A DNA stretch of 64,000 bases, from positions 806,001 through 870,000 of the forward strand of contig JAKNDB010000109.1 of the NCBI GenBank assembly GCA_024305405.1, written 5' to 3'. Each line of letters begins with the position of its first letter. The stretch's first letter is position 1. The notes below the pieces were generated by a model that did not search any database, was not told the DNA's origin, and was given only the letters and a program-made list of their open reading frames with translations. Origin of the DNA: Dirofilaria immitis. Lineage: Eukaryota > Nematoda > Chromadorea > Rhabditida > Onchocercidae. The translations under genes were made by a program, and so were the position numbers. Of the stretch, positions 1 through 10,880 are shown piece by piece.

Positions 1-121
1 AGACAAGATGATAAAAGCATTAAAAAAAAATTAATTCAACAGTCGTATCAAACAATTAAAACAAATTTCGAAAAACAGAAAATTTTGCTACTAAACTTGC
101 AAAATTTCATGTCATAGAAAA

Positions 122-3100
122 TCATAAATTACTTTGTTTTTGTAAATTTAACGCATGTTGCACATAATTTGCAACATATTCCGATGTACCATTTAGGCTA
201 TCATAATATTTGAAAAATCCATCTCCATGAGCATAGCGTAGTTTGGTCGAGCTTCTGTTTCTTTGACAAGGCTTAAAATTATCCATATGATTTATAAACA
301 AAGTTAAGCTTTAGTTGGTATTGATAGCTACTTTCGAGAAATTTAAAAATGATTTAAATTTTAAAAATTAGAAGTACCACGAATTGATAAATTGAACAGT
401 TCTAATTGAGTATACATCCGACGGACCCATTATTGGTGCATCTCCGTAAACGACTTGCTGAAGTTGTACAAAAAGCTCATTTTCGTTAAATCTTGGATAT
501 GGAAATACACCAAGGGCCACTTCTTGCTGTAAAAAAGAAAACAAATAAGCAAAAAAATAAATAAATAATAAATAAAAAGTAAAAAAAGAAAGCGATGAAT
601 TATTATTATTTTAACGATGTCAAACAAGATGAATGATATACATTAATCTAAATTAATAATTAGAAGAAAACAAGACAATTCAATCTCATTTGGTTTTTAT
701 TCAATTTATGCTTAAGCATTCGTAATAAATTAAGACAGTTTATTTCTTGTCATGATGAAAATGAGTTAGATTTACCAATGTAATGCCTAGGCTCCAAACA
801 TCAGAACGTATATCATATGCAGCATTTGTGAGCAATCTTTCAGGCTACAATTAAAACAATCAGTTAAATAACATTATTGTGACAAAAATATGGTGAAAAA
901 ATTTTTATTATTCCAAAATCTTGAATAATTAAAAAAAACATTGCTGTCAGAAAAAAAAATTTTTTCCACTAATATATAAGCCATTTATGAAAAAAAAACA
1001 AACTGCCATATATGGTCGGCATCCTGCTTCACGTGTTTGCGCCACAGAATTTATTAAATAACCGGATATTCCGAAATCACAAAGCTTAATATTACCTCTT
1101 AAGTCCAATAAGATATTGGATGGCTTTACATCTAGAATATGACATAATAAGTTCTAAATATTTCTGGCAGGAAAATCTGATATAGGATTTACTTTTATGG
1201 GCATTTGGCATAATTGCCAAATGGATCTCAAATCCAATCCTACCACTATTATGAATATAGTGTTGCTAAAATGTCATTAGAATTTACTAAAATATGCAAA
1301 TCAGATTATCTAGCACCCTAAATTATTTCAATCATGGTAGCCGGAAACTGTTCATATATATTTTGGTATAAGTAAATGTTTGATAAAAGAAATCTTAAAA
1401 GCACAAAAGCAATTTTAATATAGAAAACTTGTACGAAAGAAAATTATATACCTCGATGGATAATTTTAATTTCGTTTTTCAGATGATTTAATGCTTTGAG
1501 AATCTGAAACAGTATTGTTCAAAACATGTTATCATTAAAAAATTTTAAAAATAAAAGAAAAAAGCAAATTGCAAAAAATAGTAAGAATTGTATGGAACTT
1601 CTATTTTGTTTAGATAATCAGAATTCTTCTACTTAATTACTCATCTAAATAATTTGATAATATGAAAACATTTTCCGCATGTTACACCATGCAAACAATA
1701 TATGAATTGCTGTTTATTCTACGTCATTATTGATCAAATGATAATCAATATATGACTAATGATTGAATGTGATTAAATAATCAACTAAAAGATATGTGAT
1801 AATGTACCGATACTGCGACATGGCCAAGTATGCGCTCATCAAAAATGCCACGAGTATGATTATGAATAGTCTTGTACAAATTTTCCAACGATATATCCAT
1901 TAATTCCATACAAACCAAACAATCTCCCTAAAATAACTGCCAACTTATGGAAATGAAACTTTTGGAGAAATTATTATTCAATGAAAATGGTTATTCAGAG
2001 AAAGAAAAAAAAAAGGAAAATGCAATTCGAACCAATTCTGGTTCATGCTTGGTAAAAAAATTTTATGAGTTTTTATTTTTGTATTATTTGATTTTAATAT
2101 TACGAAAGCACCTAATAGTAACTGAAAATTAAAATATTCATAATTCATAATAATAAATTAACCTCATGGAAGGTCAGGCCATAAAAAGTTACAACTTGAG
2201 GGCAATCTGAAGCTTTTTAATTGCATCGACTTCCTGTTTTAGACGTTTCATTGAACGATTGGCTTCACCATCATCATTTTTACCAGAAATTATGCGAACT
2301 TTCTAGAAAAAGAGAATGCAAAAAGAAGTCTCACTACTTTAACAATTAGTTAAAGTTTTTGAATCTAATTAATACTACTATTGATTAATTAGGGAACTTA
2401 TTTTCGAATTATTTGAATTTAAATTGATTCTCTGCCACCAGTAAAATCCTTACTTTAACTGCCATATATCGACCTGTTTCATCATGCCGCATCTTATTTA
2501 CACGACCGTAAGCACCCTCACCGATAGATCCAAGATCTGTTAAATCCTGTAATCTAGTGTTGATAATCGGGATTATTCAAATGATACTACTTTTTAAAAT
2601 TCATAAAAATCCATTTTTTTCTTTTTTCAAAAAAAAGACTGAAACATGCAAAAGCCCAATGTTTATATATGCATATCGCAGCAATTTTATAACAGTTAAT
2701 TAAGCTTGCGACAAAACTTACATATTCTTAGGCAGAAATAAAAACAAAGAATCTGGAATCTAAATGAAAAAAAATCACTTAATACCAATTATTATTATTA
2801 ATTTCTTTCCGAAGACATCGGTCTAGTATGTAATTGAATTTTTCATATAATATAGTCCATGCCATAATTAAATTTCGTAGCAAAAGAAGAGAAAATATAG
2901 CACCTCATAACCGAAGCAATATTCCTTTGGCTCTTTCGGAAATCGTAATCTACCAGAAATAAACATCCGGATGAAACCCCTGTAAAATATTAGTATGCAA
3001 CTTCAAATTTATACATTTTATTTTATAGCACACGAAAATTATATCTATCTGGACAGAATGAATTTCTGAAAATTTACTATATTTATACATTCCTCTGCAT

Positions 3101-3276
3101 TATTTGATTATTAAAAAGTCAAAAACTGGTGAAAAAAAAGCTTTTACATATGTGAAATTTTCTCGACATCCTTAGCTCCATCGGGAACCATTTGAGCATC
3201 ACCCAATTCCATCTCTTCCGTTAACTCATCCTTTGTGGCATTCTTTCCCGAACACATATCCGGAAAATATTTACTT
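122..3276 (-). CDS. mkk-4: MAP kinase kinase, MKK4/MAP2K4 type
   Basis: Dual-specificity kinase that would phosphorylate a JNK/p38-type MAP kinase in the cytoplasm. Best-fit exons (transcript order): 3276/3257-3148, 2979-2904, 2759-2722, 2553-2454, 2302-2163, 1927-1808, 1503-1452, 1131-1004, 844-776, 526-378, 271-122. Visible kinase motifs: glycine loop GEGAYG (about residues 86-91), AVK lysine, HRDVKPSN catalytic loop, DFG, and the MKK activation motif SVAQT (S-x3-T) followed by [11 protein letters not shown], then SDVWSLG. The ALNHL and [15 protein letters not shown] context is closer to MKK4 than to MKK3/6 or MKK7. The predicted product is about 377 aa, normal for the family. ATG at 3257 lies 19 nt after an acceptor (CATAG), so this could be a trans-splice site or an internal exon border; more 5' coding sequence cannot be excluded. 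Two conserved exons each need one extra base in an A/T run (213-217 and 2214-2218) to stay in frame. The gene is divergent from the SET/MYND gene. Confidence 0.92.
213..217 (-). other. Probable missing base in homopolymer (MKK last exon)
   Basis: Plus-strand A5 (T5 in the gene). As given, the frame after MEMDF runs into a stop six codons later. With T6 the frame continues through FKYYDSL to the TGA at 122-124, and the total CDS length becomes divisible by three. Confidence 0.75.
2214..2218 (-). other. Probable missing base in homopolymer (MKK kinase N-lobe)
   Basis: Plus-strand T5 (A5 in the gene). As given, the frame after DAIKK reaches a stop. With A6 it reads [17 protein letters not shown], the expected MKK N-lobe, and joins the next exon ([11 protein letters not shown]) in phase. 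Confidence 0.85.
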
Positions 3277-5678
3277 CTATGAAAAATTTTCGAACAGATT
3301 ATCCACAACTGCTAGATTAAACGCTTGGAATATGAGTTAATTTAATTTCGGCCTAATGGCCAAGAGGCTTATTTCAAGATTACTTTAGTGGATTTGATTC
3401 ATGATGAAATAATTCAATGGGATTTAGTTCAATACGTAAATAGAAATGACAAGCGATTAATTCAAAATGACAAAATTTGAGAATTTTACGCTTAAATGAA
3501 GATCTTGTAATTTATCGGATTTATTTTATTCATAATAATACACTGTTTAATACAATATGAAATAATTCAGCGAATTCAATTCAATTATTTCAAGAGTAAA
3601 AATTTGAAGTGCTTAATTCAGAAGATTATAATTTAATAGAATTTAATTCAAGATGACGTATTATAAAGTGATTAGTTCAAGATGACATAGTTCAATAAGT
3701 TATATTCAAAATAGCACAATTCAATGAGTTTGATTTAATAGTTCATAGTTCAAATAAGTTTAGTTCAATGTTACATAGTTCAAAGAGTTAGGCTTTTTTC
3801 CTACGATGATATATAGTTCGATAAGTTAATTTAAAATGGTTAGAACTCAAAGGTTAGCCCACAATGGAATAGTTCAACGAATTTACTAAATAAGCACGGG
3901 AGATATGGAAAGTTTTCATTGTTGGTGTGTACAGTGACTTTCCGAGTTAACGGTTACAATTAATTTGAAGATAGTGGTGTAAATGAGAGTGGCAGAGATT
4001 GATGAGAATGGAAAGATTTTTAGTAAAGATTGAGAGAATTGAAAATACTTTGAATATTTCAGAGATATCGGGTGACAGGAAAATTTTTGAGGTACTACAC
4101 ATATTAGGAATTAAAAATGTTTGCTATTACATAAGTTATTAATGACAAATATTGATTTAGCATAACCAAAGTGAGAAAAAAAATATGGCTTGTGATTCAA
4201 GATACAGCAGACAAGAAGAGAAGAAATTCGATTTACTAGAGAAGAAGAAAATGGTAAGAGGGCAGTGAAATGTACATTGTAATGATAATAGAGAAGATAA
4301 TGATGTTATCGAGAAATATATTTGAATTAGAATAATTAAAATTAAATGTTCGATCGATTTTTTTCTTGTTATTTATATCAATAATATCTATTGATAAGGA
4401 AACTTTTAATTTGATAAGAAAAAATAGTATGTTGATAAGAAAAAATAGTATATAAATTTTAAACTTTTAAAGATTGCTATGATTTATTCAAGCATAAAGT
4501 TTATGAATTTCATTTTTAAAAAACTCAAAATTTTAATTTTATATTTACTTTTAATAATAATAGTATGATGAAATATATGAACATAAAGTTAAGAAGGAAT
4601 TTTCTAGCAATTTTATTATGGCTCTGTTGATTGGCATATTTTGATAATTTTAAGTGATGTTGAATTAATTAAACTTAATAAGCTCATTTCATTTAGAAAT
4701 AGTTCCATAAAATTGATTCGAGAAATCCTAGTATCAATTATTTAATCTTAGTTTCTTTTTTCAAAAAATAAAATAATTCCTTCTCAGTTTATGATTCAAT
4801 TTTTTCAAATAAACAAAATTTGAATTTTAGCATAGGAAAAATGTACTGATAAGATGATAATTTCGTTGTATTTTAGTGTTAATTTCAAGGAGAAAAATTT
4901 GTATATTATGAATGGAGAAATTAAATTTAATTATAGTTGTTTATTATCATTGTACCTAAGTTGTTGTCATGTCATCATTTTCTTATCATTACTTGATTTG
5001 TTATAAGGCTTGCCCTTTGTTTTTCCAATTATCAAAGTTAAAATAATTGAAATTAATTATATTAAAATAAATTGTTATGTTGAATGTTGCATCATATTTT
5101 TCATCACTTGTTCATCAATCATATATGGAGATTAATACCTTATCAAATCAATTGATAATTGACTGATTACAGATTTATCATAGCTAAATGGAAATAAATA
5201 TAAATTCTATTCATTTGAAGGAAATGAATGAATTTGTGATAAGCTATAAATATCTTCATAGATTGCTTTTTTAATTTTTATTCGATCATCACCGTTCTCT
5301 CCTCCACCCTCGCCAACATTTGTTGTAAATCAACAATTTTCTAATTAAACTTGAAAGTTTAACAATTCATTAAATTCAAGTTCGCCGGTTACGAAATGAA
5401 TAATGGATGAAAGGAAGAAGAGAAGGATGGATGAAAGGAAGAGGAGAAGAAGATGAAACGGAAAGGAAGTGAAGAAAAGAGGGGAATAGTAATTTGAAAA
5501 GTAAGGATGATAAATGAAGTTGCTTAGCGGTGGAGAAAAATTCGAGATAGATGAATGCTATCGGTAAGAGTTCGAGAACAGGCAGCCACTAAGCAATAAA
5601 CAACTTACTGATCAATCGAAACAACACCTCAGCACTTGGTAAATGTGATTCCATTATATGTATGTATTAAGCTAGAAG
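3277..5678. other. Intergenic region between divergent genes
   Basis: No gene seen. It separates the minus-strand kinase from the plus-strand SET/MYND gene, so it should hold both promoters. It carries a degenerate short repeat at 3370-3885. A purine-rich stretch (GGAAGAAGAGAAGGATGGATG type) lies near 5400-5470. No certain core promoter element was identified. Confidence 0.6.
3370..3885. repeat. Degenerate AGTTCAA-type tandem repeat
   Basis: The words AGTTCAA/AATTCAA recur every 13-30 bases, often followed by GATGACATA or (A)TAAGTT. The best-preserved part is 3650-3790, where a unit of roughly 26-31 bp can be followed for about four copies. It is an old, strongly diverged array in the shared upstream region of two genes. 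Confidence 0.5.
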
Positions 5679-8600
5679 ATGAAGAAGAAGAAGAAGTCGC
5701 ATCGTCATTCTAAAGCATATCATCGATCTCATCAATCGGATATCACTAATGGCACATCCATTTCGGTATATTTATTCAGTTTTTATGTACAAAATATTCA
5801 TGTGTATCATCGATCCTTCCATCTGAATGCTTTTTGTTACACGGCAATTTCATGAATGCTACATTAATGAATGATAAAATAGATTGGTTCATTATTCTAC
5901 GATTTCGTATTTAAATGATTTTTAAGTAAGAAATAGAAAATTTTCGTTCACATATGATAGTTAAAAATTTCTAGAAAGAATCAGTGAAAAATGATGATAT
6001 CGAAATAGCTGAAAAGAATGAGATTGAATTAAATGGCGAAATAACTGTCGAGAGTGTTACATGTAAGGATGCGATTGAATTAAATGGCGAAACAACTGTC
6101 AAGACTGATATATGTAAGAATGTGATTGAATTAAATGGTGAAATAACTGTCGAGAGTGACACATGTAAGGGTGATGATAATTCATTGAGGATTGATTTTT
6201 ATCCATTCGCATATTCCCTTCATGATGAACAATTATCAAGCAGATGCTGGTATTGCCTTTCAAAGGTTGACATACTCAAGTAATAGTCTTTTTTCTTTTC
6301 CTTTTTTATATTACATACTTTTTATAAAAGTTTTTTTCATTGATAAGAAAAAACATGCTTTAAGATTCGAAATATTGTTTATAAAAATGATAATATTAAT
6401 TTTTGTTTTTAATCTTACATGATAAGTACGAGTATCATTGATTATGCTATCATTGAGCTAACATATAGTGATTATAAACTTTAAGAATACTGTATTATAG
6501 GCGCTGTCATGCATGTCATAAAGGTATGTTTTGCAATCAGAAATGTCAAATGTTAGGATGGAAGGATCATCGATCAGAATGCAAAGCTTTCAAAATGCAT
6601 GATACGATACCAAATATTGAAGTGCGCTTGTTGGGCCGAATTGTTACTCGTTATAAGGTTTGTTAAATGTTAGGATATGTATTTTTATTTAGTCGAGAAA
6701 TTAATAATTAATCGAGAAATTATTAATCTGAATCTGTTAGGATCTGTATTTTTATTTAGTCGAGAAATTAATAATTAATCGGGAAATTATTAATCTGAAT
6801 TTCTTGAGTTAAAAAAATTTGTAAAAACTTAGGCTATTAAAACGGGCAAAGACAAGGAAGATAATAATTTTTACAAAGATCGCACATCGAAACGATCCAT
6901 TATGGATATTTGGTCTCATACAGATCTCATTAAACAAGATCATGCAGCTATGAAGAAATTCAATGGTGAGAATTTGTTTGATATAAATGGGAAAAAAATT
7001 GGTGAAATTATTGAAATTTACGACTATGAATCTTTTGATGATTTCACTAATTCATGGCTAAATAAAAAGCGATAATAGACATTTGTTGATTTTTTTTTTT
7101 TTGGTTTGTTTGATCCTAACGATTGATTGATTCAATTGATTAATTGATTCTAATTCAGTTTTTAATTCAAATTTTTCGGTGAATTTTGAATGAAGGATAT
7201 GAAGGCAATCCAAGAATTGAAGGAATTAAAATACTCAAATACATACGAATTAATTGATAGTTATTTATGGATTTGATTTATAGATATTTATGCTGATCTT
7301 CTTGCATTCTATGGATCAAAAGCAATGATTAGTAAAGATGAAGTATTTGAGCTGCATTGCCGAAACTACATCAATCGACATGCAATCAGCGATTCCGGTT
7401 ACACTGAAGTAATTTATCATATGCAAAAAATGATTGTGAACCGAATCGTTTTTGAAAGAAATCAATACATCCTATTTAGATGGCTAAATAGAAGATTTAA
7501 GGGCGTATTTTTGCATTGGCAAAGTTATATATAAGTTTTTCGGGAAAAAGCTCTCTGATCATTTTTAAATCTAAAAGCTATTTACATAGGCTATTGATAA
7601 TTTAAATGCATCACCGTGGCTGATCATCTTATGATAATGTTGATCAATATGCTTTAAGCTTTTTGTAGGAGTGTATTATTTTATGTTATAACATATATCT
7701 AAACTATCCTTTCATAAATTATTATTGACATATATTGCTTGCTTGAGAAAAAAAAAAAAAGTTTTTTAGGAAATCGGTAAAGGATTATATTTGGATTTAT
7801 GTGCATATGATCATAGTTGTCGTCCAAATACAATATATACATGTAATGGTTTTATTGCAACATTGAGAGGTCTTACTGCTAGTATTAATTTGCATAATCT
7901 TAATTCAACTCATTACTCTTACATAGATTTAATCAAGTAAGTATTTCAAGTAAGATTTGTTTATTTTTAAATTAGACCAATTAAGAAGGCGAAGATAATA
8001 ATCAATGATAGTATTTATTATTTTGTATAGATTGGCAATTTGTTGAATTTTAATTTCAATATATTTAAAATGTTTTCCTACTGATAGTTGTTGAATTTGC
8101 TAAATAAGCTAAATAGCTATTGCAGTACGACACAACAAAGACGTAAACTGTTGAAGGATACGTGGTATTTTGAGTGTCATTGCGATCGTTGTGATGATCC
8201 GAATGATGCTCTCTTATCATCCATTTTATGTCCAAATTGTCCGGTAAATTGATTTATCATTTTCGAATTTCTTTTTGTTATAACTAACTTTTGCACAAAT
8301 ATAATTTTGTTTACTATTTTAAACTTTAATGATATAATCAAAATGCGCCATAAAAAAAAATAACTTTTTGCATTTGAAAATTATATATCTTTAACAATTT
8401 ATCCAGTATTAATATCAACTGATAATGATTATTTTATCTACTATCAATATCAACTGGTAATGATTATTTTATCTAATATCAATATCAACTGGTAATGATA
8501 TCTAATATCAATGTCAATCAGTGATTTTTTTTTGATTTGATAATATGATATTAAGTTCAACCACTTTCTATCTTGACTTATAAAATTATATTTGGACATA

Positions 8601-10387
8601 TGTTATGGTGGAATTAATATTATAGCTGGATGAAAGTTGCAGGAGAAACGTGAATATTTATGCATATTCGGTGATGTACCTTACAAAGATCGGAATACTC
8701 AAATAATAACCTGTCCAAAATGTCATAATAAAGTATCGCCGGAATATGTTGTAGAAGCGATAACAGCTATGCGTTTTATCGATAAGATTGTTGAAAATCA
8801 TGAAATTGATCAGGTTATCTTTTATTTTTCAAAAAAAAAACTTTAATAATTGTAAAAGGAAATTTTGCAAAAATTAAACATTTAGCTAAATAATTGTTAT
8901 AATTTAGAATTTTTACAAAATAAAATTTGCATTCGCTAATACATACATATTCTATATAGAATATTTGCGAACTTTTGTGATTAAATAATTTGTAGATTTT
9001 CTATTCCTATAATATTCGGTTAAATTTTTATGCTCATAGAATTAATTAGTAGGATATTTTAAGTAGAAAAATTATCGATATACATAATGGAATTATTTAT
9101 CCACAGAAATGAAGGATTACATTAATTTATTATATTTACATTCAAATAGATTTTATCTTATAAGCAAACTATCGTTGCTCATTTTTATCAGACAAATAAT
9201 TTTAGTAATTATCGAAAAGAAATTTATTTTTTCCTTTTAGATGTCGCATGAGCAAAAGATTAAATTTTTGATCGATCTAAAAGAACGTTTTAGTGAATTA
9301 TTGTCAAAGATAAATGTATACCTATGCAAAATTATCCAGGTATGTCTTTTAATAATCACAAGTTCACAAAGTTCTAAACTAATCTTTTCTCTTTTATCTC
9401 CAAGAAAGAAAGATTATGATTTGTTTAGTATGTTATAAAGAATAGGAATATTGGAATAATATATATTTAAGTATTATTTCATTATTTTAACTTTTATTTT
9501 TTAATTTTTTTCAAAATATTTGATAGTAATAATGCTAATTCCAACAAATTTTAGCTATTAATTCCACTAATTGATGTATCAGATTATCAACAACTATTAA
9601 ATTTACATTTGGAAGCTGAGGAATGTGTTCGTTTTTGTTTTCCATATAATCATCCAGCTATTGGCATTCATTATCGCAATATTGCTACTTTTATTTGAAG
9701 TAAGTAATTTTGAATTTACCCCATTCCCTCCCTCCTCCCAATCATTAATTTTTTTGTAGCATTTTTTGGCTTTAATCCAATCATTCATTTTTGTAGCATT
9801 TTTCGACTAAACTAGATCAGTAATTGAGAAGAGAATTTAGATGTAAACAGCCGCATCGTGCATTGCTTTACTGTAAGAAGGCGGATGAAATTATAAGATT
9901 TACGTTGGGATCGAAACATCTGATGACAATCGAAACGGATGCTATATTACAGGATGCAACGAATGAGGTTCAAGAAGCAAAAATTGATCCTCGGTGAGAA
10001 ATTTGATCCCAATTTGCTTTACAATTTGACATTTTATAATTTATCGTTGCCATTTTTCGATCAATTTAATAAGCTTAATCGATAGTCTTAGCGGTTGATG
10101 AATTCGAAAATTACTTCAATATTTGCAGTATAACTTTTACTAAACAACAGTATTGTGTAGTAAATAATATCAGATGACATAATGCCTGAATAGAAGCGTA
10201 GAAAAAATTGGAATGTTGTTTATGAATTCTAATGACCTATGGCAGAGAGCAAAGTTGGAAGATTGAGGAAAAAGAGGATGCGAAAAAGAAAGATTCGAAA
10301 TTATATTACTTTAACAAGAGCAAACAAAACTGTCTTGATGAATTTCAGGAAGTGATCTTAATGTACAACGAAATTGTAGTGGAGTAG
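5679..10387 (+). CDS. SMYD-type SET/MYND domain protein
   Basis: Best-fit exons: 5679-5765, 5975-6279, 6501-6657, 6833-6965, 7284-7408, 7770-7936, 8126-8243, 8643-8813, 9241-9339, 9555-9699, 9841-9993, 10246-10387 (TAG). The ATG at 5679 has an in-frame TAG two codons upstream. Domains: a basic start (MKKKKKSHRHSK, NLS-like); a threefold 17-residue repeat; a MYND zinc finger (about residues 120-160; CWYC, CHACHKGMFC, CQMLGW, H, C); SET C-half with YDHSCRPNT (about 282-290) and SYIDL; post-SET cysteines CHCDRC; a helical C-terminal region as in SMYD proteins. In the family, SMYD enzymes methylate lysines of histones and other proteins. The usual N-terminal SET GxG segment is not visible here, so activity is uncertain. 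One missing T near 9689-9692 must be assumed to join exon 10 to exon 11. Length about 600 aa, long for the family. Confidence 0.88.
6022..6174 (+). repeat. 51-bp coding tandem repeat, three copies
   Basis: Starts at 6022, 6073 and 6124 give an exact 51-bp period (17 residues). Each copy encodes a variant of IELNGEITVES followed by a cysteine-containing tail (TCKD, ICKN, TCKG). It lies in exon 2 of the SET/MYND gene, just before the MYND finger, and preserves the frame. Confidence 0.9.
6668..6800 (+). repeat. 67-bp tandem duplication in intron
   Basis: Two copies starting at 6668 and 6735 (TGTTAGGAT...) differ at only a few positions. The duplication lies in intron 3 of the SET/MYND gene and is recent judging by the identity. 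Confidence 0.85.
8409..8525 (+). repeat. 35-bp tandem repeat in intron
   Basis: About 3.3 copies of a unit with core AATATCAACTGGTAATGATT, starting at 8411 and 8446 and then shortened. It lies in intron 7 (8244-8642) of the SET/MYND gene. Confidence 0.8.
9689..9692 (+). other. Probable missing base in homopolymer (SET/MYND exon 10)
   Basis: T4 as given puts TGA five bases before the GTAAGT donor (reading NIATFI then stop). With T5 the exon reads NIATFYLK, ends with two spare bases, and joins exon 11 (9841) and exon 12 (10246) in phase. The whole CDS is then a multiple of three. Confidence 0.7.
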
Positions 10388-10874
10388 AAAAACATTGTTC
10401 AACGAACGGTATTGTTATGGGAAACATTACATGATACAAAATGCATTGAAAGACAATTCTTCTCTTCCTGATAAATATATGATGAAGTCATTATATATCA
10501 TTTACGTATTTTAATTTCAATTTTATTTCAAATCCGAAATTAATGATATGCTCATCATTCTCGATGTTATTTGCGAAACTCAGAATAATAGAAAAAACTA
10601 AAAAGGCATTATGATCAATTGTCTAATCACTTATCATTTTATATATTGCTTGATTAGTATTGACGAAATTCAAAAAAATATTTTGTAATAATTTCATCAG
10701 TTAGTATTACTGTAAATTTTAATACAAAATTGATTGTTGTATACTATCAACAGGATCAATTATTGTTTGTTGGAAAGTAATGTAACTAGAATTGTTAAAG
10801 CAAATGCTATATATTTCACTATGCTATGGTTCGGGTCGTAGGATACTGGATTTTTGTTTTTACTATGGCATATT

Positions 10875-10880
10875 AATAAA
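10875..10880 (+). terminator. Candidate poly(A) signal of SET/MYND gene
   Basis: AATAAA about 490 nt after the TAG at 10385-10387. It is a sequence match only, and such hexamers are common in AT-rich DNA. Confidence 0.35.

Noticed and set aside
2025..2060. TTCGAACC, a tRNA B-box-like word
   Set aside because: Lies in a kinase intron; no A box or cloverleaf could be built around it. No tRNA gene was found in the window.
122..3276. Kinase gene considered as a pseudogene because of two frame breaks
   Set aside because: All catalytic motifs, splice sites and exon phases are intact, and both breaks are one-base losses at A/T runs, as in two neighbouring genes.
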